Of a stretch of DNA of 64,000 nt, positions 33,410 to 45,299 are shown piece after piece. How positions within the stretch are numbered: the first letter of the stretch is position 1; each line of letters starts with the position of its first letter. A program made the translations under genes and the position numbers. Source of the stretch: Paralithodes platypus (Eukaryota; Arthropoda; Malacostraca; Decapoda; Lithodidae); contig JAVRFV010002325.1 of NCBI GenBank assembly GCA_032716605.1, positions 1-64,000 of the forward strand, written 5' to 3'. A model generated the notes under the pieces. It saw only the letters and a program-made list of their open reading frames with translations, was not told where the DNA came from and did not search any database.

Positions 33410-34560
33410 TAGGAGAAAGTAGAATGTAGATAGGCCTCTTCCACTGCAGCAGCCTTCTACGAAGATTTGTCCTTGTGTCAGACGTGGAGGTTGTTGGGCT
33501 ATCACCCTATCCTAGCAGCGGAGTTGTACGCAATCTACCGGGCCCTCATCTTTATCGACTTGAGCCTCCCGCCTTAGAACGTGGTCATCTACACGGATTC
33601 ACAGTCTGCTGTGCATCTACTCCTGTCAGTTCGCCCGCTTTCTGCAACAGCCCTTGCCTACTGGATCCAGTCTTCTCCCTGCGGCTCACTGACAATGGTT
33701 GGAGGATTGTCATCCAATGGATCCTGTCCCACTCTGACATCAGGGGGAATGTCGTGGCTGACATGGCTGCTGACATGGCTCACACTCTGGCACCGGTCGA
33801 ACATCTGGAAGAGAACTTACGGACCCACGTTACCGAGTTAGGACAGTCTGCCTTGCCCGCTGGAATGAAGACCTGCGTCCCGCATTGGCAGCTACTACCA
33901 TCGGCTCTTACAGGACAAACGCGGAACCCCAACCCTGGGCCAGGCACCCTCACCGCGACCTGGATGTGGCACTGACGAGGATTAGGATTGGACACACTAC
34001 GCTCTCCGCTCACTTCCACCGGCTGGGGCTTACGATCGCCCAGCGTGTCGTTGGTGCTCCGGCCTGAGACGATTACCCACTACATTTTGGAGTGTCCTAG
34101 GTTCCACTCTCACAGAACTACTCTGTGCGACCGTATGCAGTGCCTGGGTGCCACTGATTTCGACTTGGGTGTCCTCCTTGGTGGTGCTGGTTTAGACAAC
34201 GTTCGACGGCCCGTGTGGTTCGCCTCCTCTGCAACTTTTTGAGGACGACGGGCCGTTTGGTCCGCTCCTGAGCCCCCAGTGTACTGCAGTTGTGAAGGCA
34301 GGGCTGTCACTGTGGCGGGCGTGTCTTCACGTCCGAGTTTCGCCCTTTACAAGAAACAAGAATGTAGATACGAGGTGCCGTTGTAAAGGCTTATCCCTCG
34401 ATCAATACCTTCATCTGGGCGGGTTCAAAAGAGTGATTTGTCCCTGCCTAGGCTGCCTTGCAGCAAGGATATTGGGTCTTTGCTTGCAGGCTGCAGCAAC
34501 GGTGGGTCCAGGGCCCCGGTCGGACTGTTCATGAGCGGTTATAGGATAAGGTAACCTTAC
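33410..34560 (+). pseudogene. LINE-G: non-LTR retrotransposon 3' part with RNase H
   Basis: Frames between 33430 and 33800 give AAELYAIYRALIFIDLS, VVIYTDSQSAVHLLLSV and IQWILSHSDIRGNVVADMA, the conserved blocks of LINE RNase H. Further on, near 34065-34110, APETITHYILECPRFHSHR is the zinc-type C-terminal block. Each lies in a different frame. RNase H after RT is found in the I, R1 and Jockey-like groups; the exact clade is uncertain. The 3' end is placed near GGATAAGGTAACC (34545-34560). Confidence 0.7.
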
Positions 34561-34565
34561 CTTAC

Positions 34566-35003
34566 GGCAGGGTGTCAAAGCAAATAACTCTGAGTTGAGT
34601 AGCACTATTTTCCGGAATCCAGTAGCATTAATGCGCGGACGAATGGCGAGCGCCTAGGCTAAATATGCAGATTTCAAATTTATCGAAGAATAGGTCTAGA
34701 TGGGATGGTGGCCATTTAGACAATTGGCTGCCATGATGGTGCCATCTTGCCGGCTATGGAACCAAAATGGCAATAATACCGTACTTTGTAACTGTCAGTC
34801 AGGCCTAGCCTAATTATATTTTGTGTTAATACTAGCCTATTCAGTCTTCAGATAATCTTATCTGAGAAATTGATTAGCCTATCGATTAGGCTAATCAACT
34901 GTCAATTCAACGAACAAATATTTTCTGTTAGCCTATGGGTAGCATTAATTGTAAAGCGAAGTTGAGTAGCATTACGATAATCGGCCTCGTTTTACACCCT
35001 GCC
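34566..35003. mobile_element. Short inverted-repeat element, 438 bp
   Basis: Ends GGCAGGGTGTCAAAGC and GTTTTACACCCTGCC are inverted, and TTAC flanks both sides (34562-34565, 35004-35007). GTTGAGTAGCA occurs near both ends. The superfamily is unclear: the start resembles hAT ends, but an 8-bp duplication is not seen. Confidence 0.5.
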
Positions 35004-35029
35004 TTACGGTGATACTGGACGCAGGTCTT

Positions 35030-35200
35030 GGTAACATTCAAGGAGACTACAGCAGGACTCTTCTTCTTCTTACCTCTGACTGGGTATAAGCTATCCTAGT
35101 GTTTACTAGCCTATACCCCTTTGAAAGGACATTAGCCTAACCTAACAACCTTACCTAACCTATCCAAGTATTATGGGTGGGGGGCTCTGGGCCGGCTGCC
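35030..35200 (+). repeat. About 160-bp dispersed repeat, copy 1
   Basis: From ACATTCAAGGAGACTACAGC through CTAACCTAACAACCTTACC to a GGGTGGGGGGC patch, it matches 41490-41635 in reverse orientation. The element type was not identified. Confidence 0.7.
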
Positions 35201-35849
35201 ATCCCCCCCCCCGCTATTTTACATCTTTGACAGATTTTTGGTGTATTTTTCTGTGAAATCGGGTTTTTTCAAGTGTCGAAAACGAAATTCCTCCATGTGG
35301 ACTAGCCTATAGGCTAGGCCTAATGAGAAAAATGTGGCGAGTCTATTGGTCCCTATTTTCCCTAATAAATTGTTTCTCATAAGGTGGATGTAGCCTAGTG
35401 TCCTTGAATATTATCAATATTATTAGCCTAGTAGGCTAGACTTAGGATAGTATGGTTTGATGATGCGCGGAAATGTATATTTGACTTGAAGTAGGCTGTA
35501 GGCTAGGCCTAGGCCTATTACAAACCTTCGCGAACCCATAAACAGGGAACGTGAGCTTGGTTTAGACCGTCGCGCACCCATCAACAGGGAACGTGAGCTG
35601 GGTTTAGAACGGTCGCGAGACAGGTTAGTTTTTGGTTAGGTTAGGCTAGGCCTAATGTTAAAAATACTAAAATTCGGCGGTCCTCGGTATTAAACAACAC
35701 TGTAGCCTAGGCTAGCCCTATATCAAATAAAAAACAACAACTCGTATCTGGTTGGTGATAAATATTTACCTAAATACGTTTTTATCCAGTTTCCGCGTCT
35801 GCTGAACCATCCAAAAACACGCTAAAAGGCGTGTTTTAAAGGGAGGAGG

Positions 35850-36110
35850 TAGTATTTACCTAATTGTAGTTTACAGGAGTTGAGCTAGGCCTAAGCTCGT
35901 GTTGTCCCGTCTCTCAGTCTACTTTTTATCCAATTTTTTCTTGAAAAAAGGATGTTCCTTGCCCCTACCACCTCCTCCTCCAGCCCATTCCATTTGTCAA
36001 TACATCTATAGGGGAAGCTAAACTTCCTGATATCGTTCTTGCAGGTAGGTCTTTTTACTTTGTAGCTGTGGCCAGGGTGTCAATCCACAAAATATGAATT
36101 GTGTTATCAT
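35850..36110 (-). pseudogene. LINE C-terminal fragment
   Basis: The minus strand reads HSYKVKRPTCKNDIRKFSF, PYRCIDKWNGLEEEVVGA and RNILF, then shifts frame within a lysine run. This is the usual end of the RT ORF in CR1/L2/Jockey-like LINEs. It is only about 80 codons long and has no catalytic region. Confidence 0.65.
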
Positions 36111-36190
36111 TATGGTTTTTTATTTTGTTATCATTAGCCTATAGCGCGACGGAGCGGCGAAGGCGCGAGCTCTAGGAGGGTCCGGCGCCG

Positions 36191-36548
36191 ATGCCTTTGG
36201 ATACAATAATATGTTGAGAGCCCCTCATCCCCCCCATGACATTTTGTCATCATCATATATATTGCCAGCAGGGGGCAAATTACCGAAAAATGCGCCGTCA
36301 AAATAGACGCGAATTTAACCACGGCGATCAACAAATGTAAACATGACGGCGGCGGGGGAGGAGTCGGACCTTTGCAATCATGTCCCGTCTATTTTGAATG
36401 CCATTGGATACAATATTATGTTGAGGGGGGGCTTTGCCCCCACTCATGATGACATATTGTCATCATAGCCTATATAGGCTATTGCCAGCAGGGGGAAAAT
36501 AACCGAAAAAAAACTGTCAAAATAGATGCGAAGTTAACCGCGGCGATC
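36191..36548 (+). repeat. Two-unit direct repeat, period about 210 bp
   Basis: Units starting at about 36191 and 36401 share GGATACAATA(A/T)TATGTTGAG, TTGCCAGCAGGGGG and TCAAAATAGA(C/T)GCGAA. A related piece is at 59363-59455. No gene is seen in 35200-36622 apart from the LINE fragment. Confidence 0.65.
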
Positions 36549-36622
36549 GCCCTACGCCCGTAATCTACATCCATCCCAATGTATTTGAGGGCTATTAGGT
36601 TAGGTTAGGTTTTTTAGTTAGG

Positions 36623-37261
36623 TTAACCCCTTAAGCGCGATGGGCCTCATGGAAGGCTTCCTATAGGGAACGCGATAGGCCTCACGGAAGCAAGACCATA
36701 AAAAAAGCCTTCCCAAAAAAAAAAGGGCCTATCAAAACAAAGGAATTTGTCTCTAGGTGAGATAATTCCCCTCCAGTACTCACCCATGTGTTTCTCACCC
36801 ACCCCCATCCCCTCCTTATTCCCCCCTCCCTCCCCTCCTCAATTATCACCTATTTTTCCTCTTATTATCATCATTTATCGGTTATTTTTCTCTCCCGCGA
36901 TAATGTAGCACAAGGGGGTTGCATAAAAGATCGTTATGTAACACCCAGACACCGGCCCACACCGCCCCGCTCGTCTCCGTTACCTCACAGACAGCGAGAG
37001 GGGAGGGTTGCCTGTGGCTCTCTCTCGCCTGAGATTATGACCGGGTGGCCAATATCCTCGTTTTTCACCACCCAAATGCTTTTCCAACTTATTTTAGCAC
37101 TCTTGAAGGTTTATATATACATCATATATGTAAAATAAAAGCATACCGAAAACAAATAATGCTCTATATTGTAAATATAACTAATTCTGTCAGAATCCAA
37201 GGCTAGAAATGCACAAATAACTACCCTAGCCCCTAGGTCTATATCGCGCTTGTCAGGTTAA
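36623..37261 (+). mobile_element. MITE-G, relative of MITE-A
   Basis: TTAA flanks 639 bp with ends sharing AAGCGCGAT in inverted orientation. The middle resembles MITE-A (CTCCTCAATTATCACCTAT, then a TTCTC tract), and the length is almost the same. A distinct terminal sequence suggests another subfamily. Confidence 0.65.
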
Positions 37262-37655
37262 TGACCAAAAATTAAAAATCCCAAGATTCCTCCCCCCCCC
37301 CCCCCCCGAGGATAAAAATTAGGTTATTTTAAACGACACTACAGCAGCGTTATGAGAAACAATTTATTATGGAAAATAGGCACCAATATATTCGCCATAT
37401 TTTTCTCCATATACTGAAATATGGGTTTCAAAGTACATAACCAGGTCAAAGTTGCGGCTGCGAAACGTCTAACGGGTTGGATTCTACGTACTGTACATTT
37501 AAAACACGCGGTGAATTACCTATGATAACGCTCTTCAAATCTCTAGTGCTACCGCGGCTTGAATACTGTAGCATATTAACATCCCCATACAAAGCAGGTG
37601 AAATAAATGACTCGGAGAGTGTACACACTTAGTACACTTAGTTGTATTCCGTCCG

Positions 37656-39658
37656 TTAGTGACACAGTTGAGCTGGGGCTCCACTGCGACCAGGCAGCTC
37701 CCTTTCTTCCACTCTCCATTCCAGAAGTCGGTTGGAGTTGGTGCTGGGGTATCCTGGTGTTGGTGGCCGGTCCGGTATTTTGGCCAGCCACATGTCCAAG
37801 TGTTTCTTGAAGGTGTCTGGAGACACCCCGGTCATGTTCCTGAGAGGGGCGGGAATACAGTTGAACAGTCTGGTTCCATTGTATGCAAAGCTGTGATGGA
37901 TCAGGGATTTGATTTTTTGTGTTGATCCCGGCATAGTCCTCACATAGCACAGCCTCCCTCGCCTTTGTTGTTGAGTCTCTTGGATGTTTGGATTTGGTAC
38001 CTTTTTTTCCAAAATCTTCCAGACGTAGATTATGATGTATCTCTCCCTACGTCTTTGAAGTGAGTACAGCTGCAGCTCCTTGAGTCTCTCCCAGTAGTTA
38101 AAGTGTTGAAACCCATGGATTTTACTGGTGAATGTCCTCTGGGTGGCTTCAATTTCTGTTATTTTTCCTACTTTTTGGGGAGACCAGAGCTGAGAGCAGT
38201 ACTCCAGTCGTGGTAGGACTAGTGACTTCCACAGTGTTAACATACACCTCTCATTTCTTGTGTGGAAGGTTCTCAGGATCCAGCCTGCTATTTGTTTTGC
38301 TGTTGTTGTGGCTTTGGTAATAAGCTGGGAAAAAGTGGCATCACTGCTCATATTTACTCCCAAGTCCTTCACTGTGTCCTTGGCGGTAATTTCTTGCTGT
38401 CCACTTTTGTAGTTGGTGGTTTTGTAGTGCTCTCTTGTTCCCGTACCTTAGAAGCTCGAACTTGTCTCCGTTTAGGGCCATGTTGTTTTCTTCTGCCCAC
38501 TTCAGGATTTTGTCCAAGTCTTGTTGTAGTAGCTGTGCATCGTGTTGTGAGGTGATTTTCTTCATGAGTCTGGTGTCGTCTGCAAACGATGAGGCTGTTG
38601 AGTGTTCCAGGTCCCTGTCGATGTCTCCTATCATGATGAGGAATAGGAGAGGTCCCAGTACTGATCCTTGTGGTACTCCGCTGATGACCCCACCTGCTTC
38701 TGATAGGCTTCTTTGAACCGTGACTCTTTGTTTTCTGTTGGTGATGAAACTGTGGAGCCATCTTCCAAGGTCTCCCCCTATTCCCAGTGATTTGATTTAT
38801 GTAGAAGGATTCCATGGTCCACCTTGTCAAAAGCTTTGGCGAAATCTAGATAGATAGATAGATAGTTTCTCCGTCTTGAATATCCTGTAGGATTTTGTCG
38901 TAGTGTGATAGTAGTTGTGAAAGGCAGGAGCGGCCTTGTCTAAAGCCGTGTTGACCCTCGTTGAATGCCTCGTTATCTTCCAGGTAGCTGACCATCTTAG
39001 CTCGTATTGTTCTTTCTATGATTTTAATAAGATGTGACGTCAGTACCACTGGTCTGTAATTTTTGGCTATGCCTTTACTACCCCCTTTGTGTATTGGTGT
39101 GACAGTACCTTCTTTTAGGGATTGTGGTACATATCCAGTTTGGAGGGACTTGCTCCACAGCAGTTTTAGAGGCAAGGCTAGCTGATGTTTGCATTTTTTT
39201 AGCAGTTGGGCATGAAAGCCGTCTGGTCCTGCTGCAGAGTTTGGTCCAATCTTGTCGATGGCTGCTATTATGTCCTCTGTTGATACTGTTACCGAGGAGA
39301 GTTGATCTCGTGTCCCAGGAGCGTTGTCAAAGAAGGTCGTTGAATTATCGATTTTCTTGTCTTCATTTGGCGGGCTGAAGACACTTTCGTATTGCTGTTT
39401 GAGTATCTTGGCCATTTCGGTTGGGTCACTCTCAAGTTCGCCCGTAGGTTTTGCAAGCGGTCCTATTGTTGAGGTGTTCCTGAGTCTCCTTTTTGCGTAT
39501 GCATAGAAGAATTTGATATTTACTCGTATGTTTGCAACTGCTTGGTGTGACTGGATGAGTTTTTGTTCAACTTCATCGAGCTCTTCTTGTAGTTTGGTGA
39601 TAGTGTGTGCATGGCTGGTCTTCCTTTGCTTGGCTCTCAAGTACGTCCTTTTCTTCAT
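37656..39658 (-). pseudogene. LINE-B reverse transcriptase
   Basis: The first frame (39658-38846) has GPNSAAGPDGFHAQLLKK, EGTVTPIHKGG and NYRPVVLTSHLIKIIERT, and ends in IYLSIYLSI then stop, where motif A should read. Motif A is found just after in another frame. The following frames give GVPQGSVLGPLLF (from about 38690), SSFADDTRLMKK with the FADD active site, LKWAEENN, and a C-terminal frame (38372-37656) with GWILRTFHTR and LQLYSLQRRRERYIIIYVW. The break at motif A is caused by an 8-bp ATCT repeat expansion. Other shifts exist near 38740 and 38380. Confidence 0.8.
38846..38865. repeat. (TAGA)n microsatellite in LINE-B motif A
   Basis: A TAGA run of about 5 units on the + strand. Two extra ATCT units on the coding strand explain the frameshift and early stop. 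Confidence 0.8.
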
Positions 39659-40630
39659 TAGTATTTTCTATCTCTGGGAATCTGTTTTATCTGCTTCCTG
39701 CTTGATTTGGGTGGTATGGTGTTTTTACAGGTCTCCAGGCATTGTTTCTGGAGGATACTGAGAGTTTCGTCGACGTTTTTATCTTCGAATAGTGCCCTCC
39801 AGTCAGTTACTGCCAGTTCTGCTCTCAGTCCGTCCCAGTCTATTTCTTTGCTGTAGAAGTTGAGATCTTTCAGAGAGGTGCAGGTGATTTGGCTTGATTC
39901 CTGTTGACATTTTCTGGGTGGTGTGGCTGGTGTGGGGGTTCTAACTTTGATAAGGCTGTGGTCAGACATTATAGTTTTTACAGTTTCGTACGAGTGTACC
40001 AGGTCGAAGTTGTTGCCAAATAGTAAGTCCAGTGTGTTGTTGCCTCTTGTAGGTTCCTCGATGTATTGCTTCATGTATGCAGTGTCCATGATAGTCATTA
40101 GCTCCTTGGCTTGCTGTTTTTCATCCCTGGATCCTCCGTTTATTTTCATGGTTGCCCAATTGATGATGGGCAGGTTGAAATCTCCTGTGATGATGACATC
40201 TGTAGCGGGAGTTGGCAGATTTTGTAGGAGTGTTTGTATCTTCTCTGTGACCTTGAAAATTTCCCCTGTGGTGTTTGGAGGTCGGTACAAAATTATGATG
40301 AGCATGTCGGTTTGTCTTATGTGTACTGCTAGTAGCTCTGTTGTGCCGTTTGAGAATGCAACTAAAGTTTCGGTATTTGCAGCCATATCCTCCCTTAGGT
40401 GCTACTCCTCCGTGGCTTCTGTCCGCTCTGTCGGCTCTGAATAGTGTGAAATTATGGATATTGATCTCTGCATCCAAAATGTTTTCGTTCAAGTGTGTTT
40501 CTGTGAGGGCTAGAAAAATTGAGTTATCTTCCTCTGCAATTTCTTCCAACATGGGGACTTTACATTGATTGTTTCGTGGGTAGAGTCCTCTGATGTTGCC
40601 CACAATAAAACTATTTAGTGGTAGTTGCAC
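39658..40630 (-). pseudogene. LINE-B endonuclease domain
   Basis: Two frames (40630-40121 and 40386-39658) carry NIRGLYPR, LALTETHLNE, IIILYRPPN, VIITGDFNLPIINW and TIMSDHSLI. These are the expected APE-type endonuclease blocks: the catalytic ETH, the GDFN and the SDH. The frame changes near 40385. Its last codons overlap the RT frame at TAATG, so another shift separates it from RT. The enzyme would nick target DNA to prime reverse transcription. Confidence 0.8.
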
Positions 40631-41489
40631 CTTCCTCTGTGTTTCATGTCTGGCCCCTCGGTTTGGGCTAGGAATCCATTATCGCTTGAGACCGTTTTTC
40701 CACTTCCAGAAGACGTCCCATTATTACCTCTAAAAAAGCACTTTGGTCGGTCATAGCCGTGTGTACTGCTGTTGGTCTGTCCTTTTGAGTTTGATGGATG
40801 GTTGGCCAGCTTCTGAGGGCATTGCGTGGGCTTTCTAGTTTTTCCTCATGTGTTGGTGTGTAGGCAAATTACAGTACTGTACAAAGAAATTTCACTTCGC
40901 ATATAAGTTCGATAAAACATCTACACTATTGGGAGCGTTTAAGAGCACTGAATCTGTACTCACTGGAACGTAGAAGAGAACGTTACCTAATAATATACAC
41001 GTGGAAAATCGCAGAGAGTTTAGTACCAAACCTACATACTCCGATAGTCATGAAATTCAGTGATAGGAGAGGCTGGGAATGCGAAATCCCCCGGATGAAT
41101 AACAGGGGTGCTATGGGCTCTCTGCGAGAGGGCTGGTTATCACACAGAGGCCCACGTCTCTTCAACAAACTCCCACGGCGAGTAAGAGACATGAGGGACG
41201 TCTCGTTAGACAACTTCAAGAGAGCCCTCGATGTCGAACTGCAAAAAGTGCCACACGAGCCCATCCTCGCGAGGGGGCGAGCTGTCGCTTCAAACAGTGT
41301 ACTACACCAAAATCACCACCCATAACGAGGGGCCCCGCGCTCCTTGGTGCCGCTAGAAGAGTGGCGAACACATCAAAAGTATAAGTAAGTAAGTAGTCCG
41401 CATGGAGGATTTTCGTTATCGACAAATTGAAAAAATACCCACAGACAAATACAGTACCGGTACTCCAAAACTCTAAGTCAAAGATGTCA

Positions 41490-41640
41490 AACAGCGGGGG
41501 TGTGGGGGGCCACCCATAATACTTAGGTAAGGTTGTTAGGTTAGGCTAATGTCCTTTCAAAGGGGTATAGTAAACACTAGGATAGCCTTTACCCGGTCAG
41601 AGGTAATCCTGCTGTAGACTCCTTGAATGCTACCGAGTAT
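41490..41640 (-). repeat. About 160-bp dispersed repeat, copy 2
   Basis: Reverse-complement match to 35030-35200. It sits between LINE-X and LINE-C. Confidence 0.7.
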
Positions 41641-41704
41641 ATATATATATATTATATCTACTGTATATGCTCAGGCCCAATCCCCACTTCCAATTTTTGT
41701 ATTT

Positions 41705-42545
41705 TCTATATCTATCTATCTATTGCCTGACGCCGCGATCCCCGAAGGGGTGGCCACGAACGAACCGCCCCCATGCACCTGTCCCCAGTCAGTCGACGCC
41801 CCTCCCCCCAACCAGCACCGCCTTCGTTCATGTACTTCCTCACTCCATCCTTCCACCTCTCATTCGGTCTACCTCTCCCTCTCTGTCCCTCCACCTCGCT
41901 CTCGTACACCCTCTTAGTCATTCTCTCGCTTTCCATACGTTCCATATGGCCGAACCATTTCAAGGTGTTCCTTTTCACACTTTCCAGCACATCTACCTCC
42001 ACACCACACCTCCTTCTTACTTCCTCATTAGTCTGTCTATCCCTCCATGTAACTCCGCACGCACTCCTTAAGTAATTCATTTCCACTGCTCTCACTCTTG
42101 GTCTGAGTCTCTCAACCAACGTCCATGCTTCGCTTCCGTAAGTCAGTGTCGGGATTACCCACACTGTCATGCAAGGACTTCTTCACTTCCATACTGACCA
42201 CCCTATTTCTTGTTACTGCTTTTAGCGTTCCTACAACCCTCTTCCCCTGTTGTACCCTCTCCCGCACTTCTTCATCCATAGTCCCATCTTTACTCAACAC
42301 ACTGCCCAGATACTTAAAAGAGTTGACGATCTCCATAGCCTGACCGTTCAGCTTCACCTCACACTGTGACTTCACCCCTTTCGAAGACCATAATCTTGCT
42401 CTTCCCCGCATTTACCTTCAAATTCCGTTTTTCGCACACTGTTCCAAACTCATTTACCAGACCCTGCAACTTGTCAGAGTTGTCAGTCATTATCACTTGT
42501 CAGAGCTGTATCATCCGCAAACAGCAGTATAGGTAGCTTTCTATT
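41705..42545 (-). pseudogene. LINE-C: RT C-terminal part
   Basis: From about 42535 the minus strand gives LLFADDTAL (motif C), LVNEFGTVCEKRNLKVN, FKYLGSVLSKDGTMDEEV, IPTLTYGSEAWTL, SACGVTWRDRQTNEEVRRR and KRNTLKWFGHMERM. This is the later part of a LINE RT ORF and the C-terminal region common to RTE-like elements. A frameshift lies near 42150. The 3' end finishes at an ATAG repeat (41706-41724, minus-strand reading), as expected for RTE-type microsatellite tails. The 5' end is truncated at motif C. Confidence 0.75.
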
Positions 42546-42794
42546 TTACAATATTTTATTATTATTTTTTGTTTTTATTTTCTTGGGGGTGGCCGACTCA
42601 GGACAGAGCAAGAACAGGGAAAACACAAAACAACGAACAAACACAGACAAAACCAAAAATTCACACACATCTAGGTCACCCAGGAGAATACCCAGAGTTC
42701 AGGGTCACCATAATGATATTTACGTATAATATATTGTGCGCACACATTATGAGGCATCTTGTCCTTACACAGCACAATATCTGGCCTCAGAGTC

Positions 42795-43043
42795 TTAACC
42801 CTTGGGATCCGGGGGGCCTCATATGAAGTTTGGTATTTTCAAACTTCATAATTCAGTAGCTACTGATTGAGACCACCTAGAGCAGTCAATTTTTTTGTAA
42901 ATTGTAGGACGTTTTCTTGTCTGTAGACTGCCGTTGAGATGACATCGCTACGTTGCATGGTTGCCGAGTTCTGATGATTATATCGGCGACTTTTTAGCCG
43001 CGCATTTTGCCTCATATGAGGCCTCCCGGATTCCAAGGGTTAA
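42795..43043. mobile_element. MITE-C copy 1, inside the gene fossil
   Basis: 249 bp with inverted ends of about 32 bp beginning TTAACCCTTGGRATCCGG, and TTAA at both ends. It splits the GLTKFK codons of the fossil gene exactly at TTTAAG. The second copy is at 58564-58813. Confidence 0.9.
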
Positions 43044-43330
43044 ACTTGGTCAGGCCAACAACATCTTGATAGTACTGTACAGTACTTTTCTTTGTAGAGG
43101 TTATAAGCTTCAGCTATACTCATCATGAGATATCTGCGTTGTTCATGCACCTTCGCACCATCACGCATTACAGATATGCAGTCCTTGCGACCTGGTGCCA
43201 TCCAGCTGATGTCGTTGCGGAGGTAGAACTGCTGGATATGCTTCTTGACATCTTCTGGTAGTTTGTTATGGGAGGTGGATGTATGTGTGTATGTGGTTGT
43301 GAGTCATTTTCAATAATGATTTGATGCTGT

Positions 43331-43816
43331 TTAACCCTCCTGGCCCGGGCTAGCTCTCCTAATGACAGTGCGGCATACCCGGGCGATCTGGCCGAAAAAC
43401 GTCTAGGCCTAGGCTACTGTATTTTGGTTAATTTTAACTGCTAGAAATTTCCCGCGCATCTATAAATGTAGTGCGGTTTCCAATCTGTAGACTGGCGTTG
43501 AGTAGAGCTCTCTAAGTCAACTGGTTCAGTTGTGATGGCGATTTTAGTGGAGAGCATTTTCAGGCAATGTTAGCAATACGACGATCTTTTCACTACTGAA
43601 ACGACATACAGACATACAATAACAAACAAGTCTTCTCCTTCTTGTTTTCGGAGGTGCGGTGACGCAACGATCGGCTTTGTTTACATGCGTCGGACGCACG
43701 GCATTCAGACCAAGCTGAATAGGCTTTCAAGCTTACTGTCTATTAAAATGACACCCGGGTACCGGCCCATCTGCCGTGGTGTCATATTAAAATTACACCC
43801 GGGCAGGAAGGGTTAA
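43331..43816. mobile_element. MITE-D, piggyBac-derived
   Basis: 486 bp, with TTAA at both ends and termini TTAACCCTCCTGGCCCGGGC and CCCGGGCAGGAAGGGTTAA. It shares with the right end of the intact piggyBac (56190-56520) the blocks GGCCGAAAAACGTCTAGG, ACTGGCGTTGAGTAGAG-type sequence, and a TTTACATGCGTCGGACG-type sequence. It is therefore a deletion derivative of a related element. Confidence 0.85.
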
Positions 43817-45299
43817 ACAGGCTATTTAAAACCTTACAGCACTTGCGTGGTGAAGTTGGCAGACCTGAACATACAGTACATACATACATACATAAAATTT
43901 TGAGACTGAGTGTTGTTGTTGTTGTTCCCTAAGCTGCCTGGCCGAACAGCCCTGAGCCCCTGAGGAAGGCCATGGCCACGATCGGGCTTTCCCACAGAGC
44001 TCTCATTGAGTGTAGATTGTGTTGTTGGCGTAAGTGGTTGTGTGAAATGCAGTCTTCTATGATGTGTTTAATGGTATGGGGTGCTGTGTTACATCCGGGC
44101 AGGCGTCGACAACGGAGTCATCCAGTCTCTTCTGATAGCTCAGGAGAGCTGGATGGTGTCCGCATCTCAGCCTGGCCAGGTGGACTCTGTCCTCGCGAGG
44201 GAGGGAGGATTCGGAAGGATGGATTTCGGGAGGTCGTGCATGCAGCTGCGTGTTGTCTGTGAGTGAGTGGATGGATCGGTGAGAGATATGAGTATGGATG
44301 TGCTTCTGGAAGTTGGTTCGGGGTGGGCAGGGAGGGAGAGAGGACAATAGTTGTGTGTGATACCGTGTGCTGGGTGTTGTTTTGATATTTCTTGGTGTCT
44401 GTGGGTGTGTTGCCATGTAGTTTAGTGGGTGGTCTTGGTTCGTGGAGGCTGCTGCCAGGAATCGAGTGCCTCTCATGTCCAGATGGTCTTTGACTTTGAG
44501 GATTTTGGTTTCTTGATGTAGGTGATCTGTGGGTGCAGTAGCTGTGCAGCCTGTAATGATCTTCAGGGCTTTGTTTTGAATAGTCTGTAAGGTCTTATGA
44601 TGTGTTTCAGCTAGGTTAGAAGCCAGGCTGGGCTTGCGTATTCCATCACTGATCTTATGTATTGTTTATATACTGTGGTGGTAGTTTCTTTGTTGTGTCC
44701 AAATTTTGTGTGAGCAAGTGACCTGAGGGCGTTAAGTCTGGGTGTCAGTTTCTTTTTAATGTTTGTGGTGTGCTGTTTGAATGTCATATGAGTATCATAT
44801 GTTACTCCTAGGATTTGGGTGTGTGTGTATGTGTTAGGGGTGTGTTGTTTATGGTGAGTTGAGGGATGTATTCGTGTTCTCCTGTCCAACTTGTGAGCAG
44901 GGTTGCGGTGGATTTGGCTGGGGCTAGATTAAGTCTGTTTGTAGTGCACCAGCCATGTAGTGTGTTGAGATAGGGTTGAAGGAGATCTGTTGCTCCTTTT
45001 GGGTCATGGTGTGTGCATGTGAGTGTTATGTCATCTGCATAGGAGGCTAAGTTTATTTGGGGCATATTGGGTGTAGTTATATCGTGCATGTACAGATTGA
45101 AGAGTGCGGGCGATAGGACGGATCCTTGTGGGACTCCGTTTGGAAAGTTTCTGATTTTAGATGACTGACCGGCAAAAGATACGTGTGAACATCTGCCTGC
45201 TAGGAAGTTGGCCAGCCACCTTTTTGTGTTGTTGTGCATGTTTGTGTTGTAGATTTTGTTTGTTAGGTTGTGGCGGGGGATGGCATCGAAGGCTTTACT

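Larger units (their letters stand above)
37626..40870 (-). mobile_element. LINE-B: EN-RT non-LTR retrotransposon inside LINE-X
   Basis: A minus-strand element of about 3.2 kb encodes an APE-type endonuclease and RT and ends with the same C-terminal block style as LINE-X, so host and insert are relatives. Upstream of 40630 no ORF1 was recognised, so it is probably 5' truncated or has lost ORF1. Confidence 0.75.
37400..41395 (+). pseudogene. LINE-X: LINE 3' part split by LINE-B
   Basis: The first piece (37441-37625) gives KVAAAKRLTGWILRT and FKSLVLPRLEYCS. The second (40880-41325) gives LRALNLYSLERRRERYLI, WKIAESLVPN, GPRLFNKLPRRVRDM and DNFKRALDVELQ. Together they form the thumb and C-terminal end of a CR1/Jockey-like RT ORF. 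The tail carries GTAA repeats (41375-41395). LINE-B lies between the pieces. A short GTGTACA-like sequence remains at both junctions as a probable target duplication. Confidence 0.7.
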
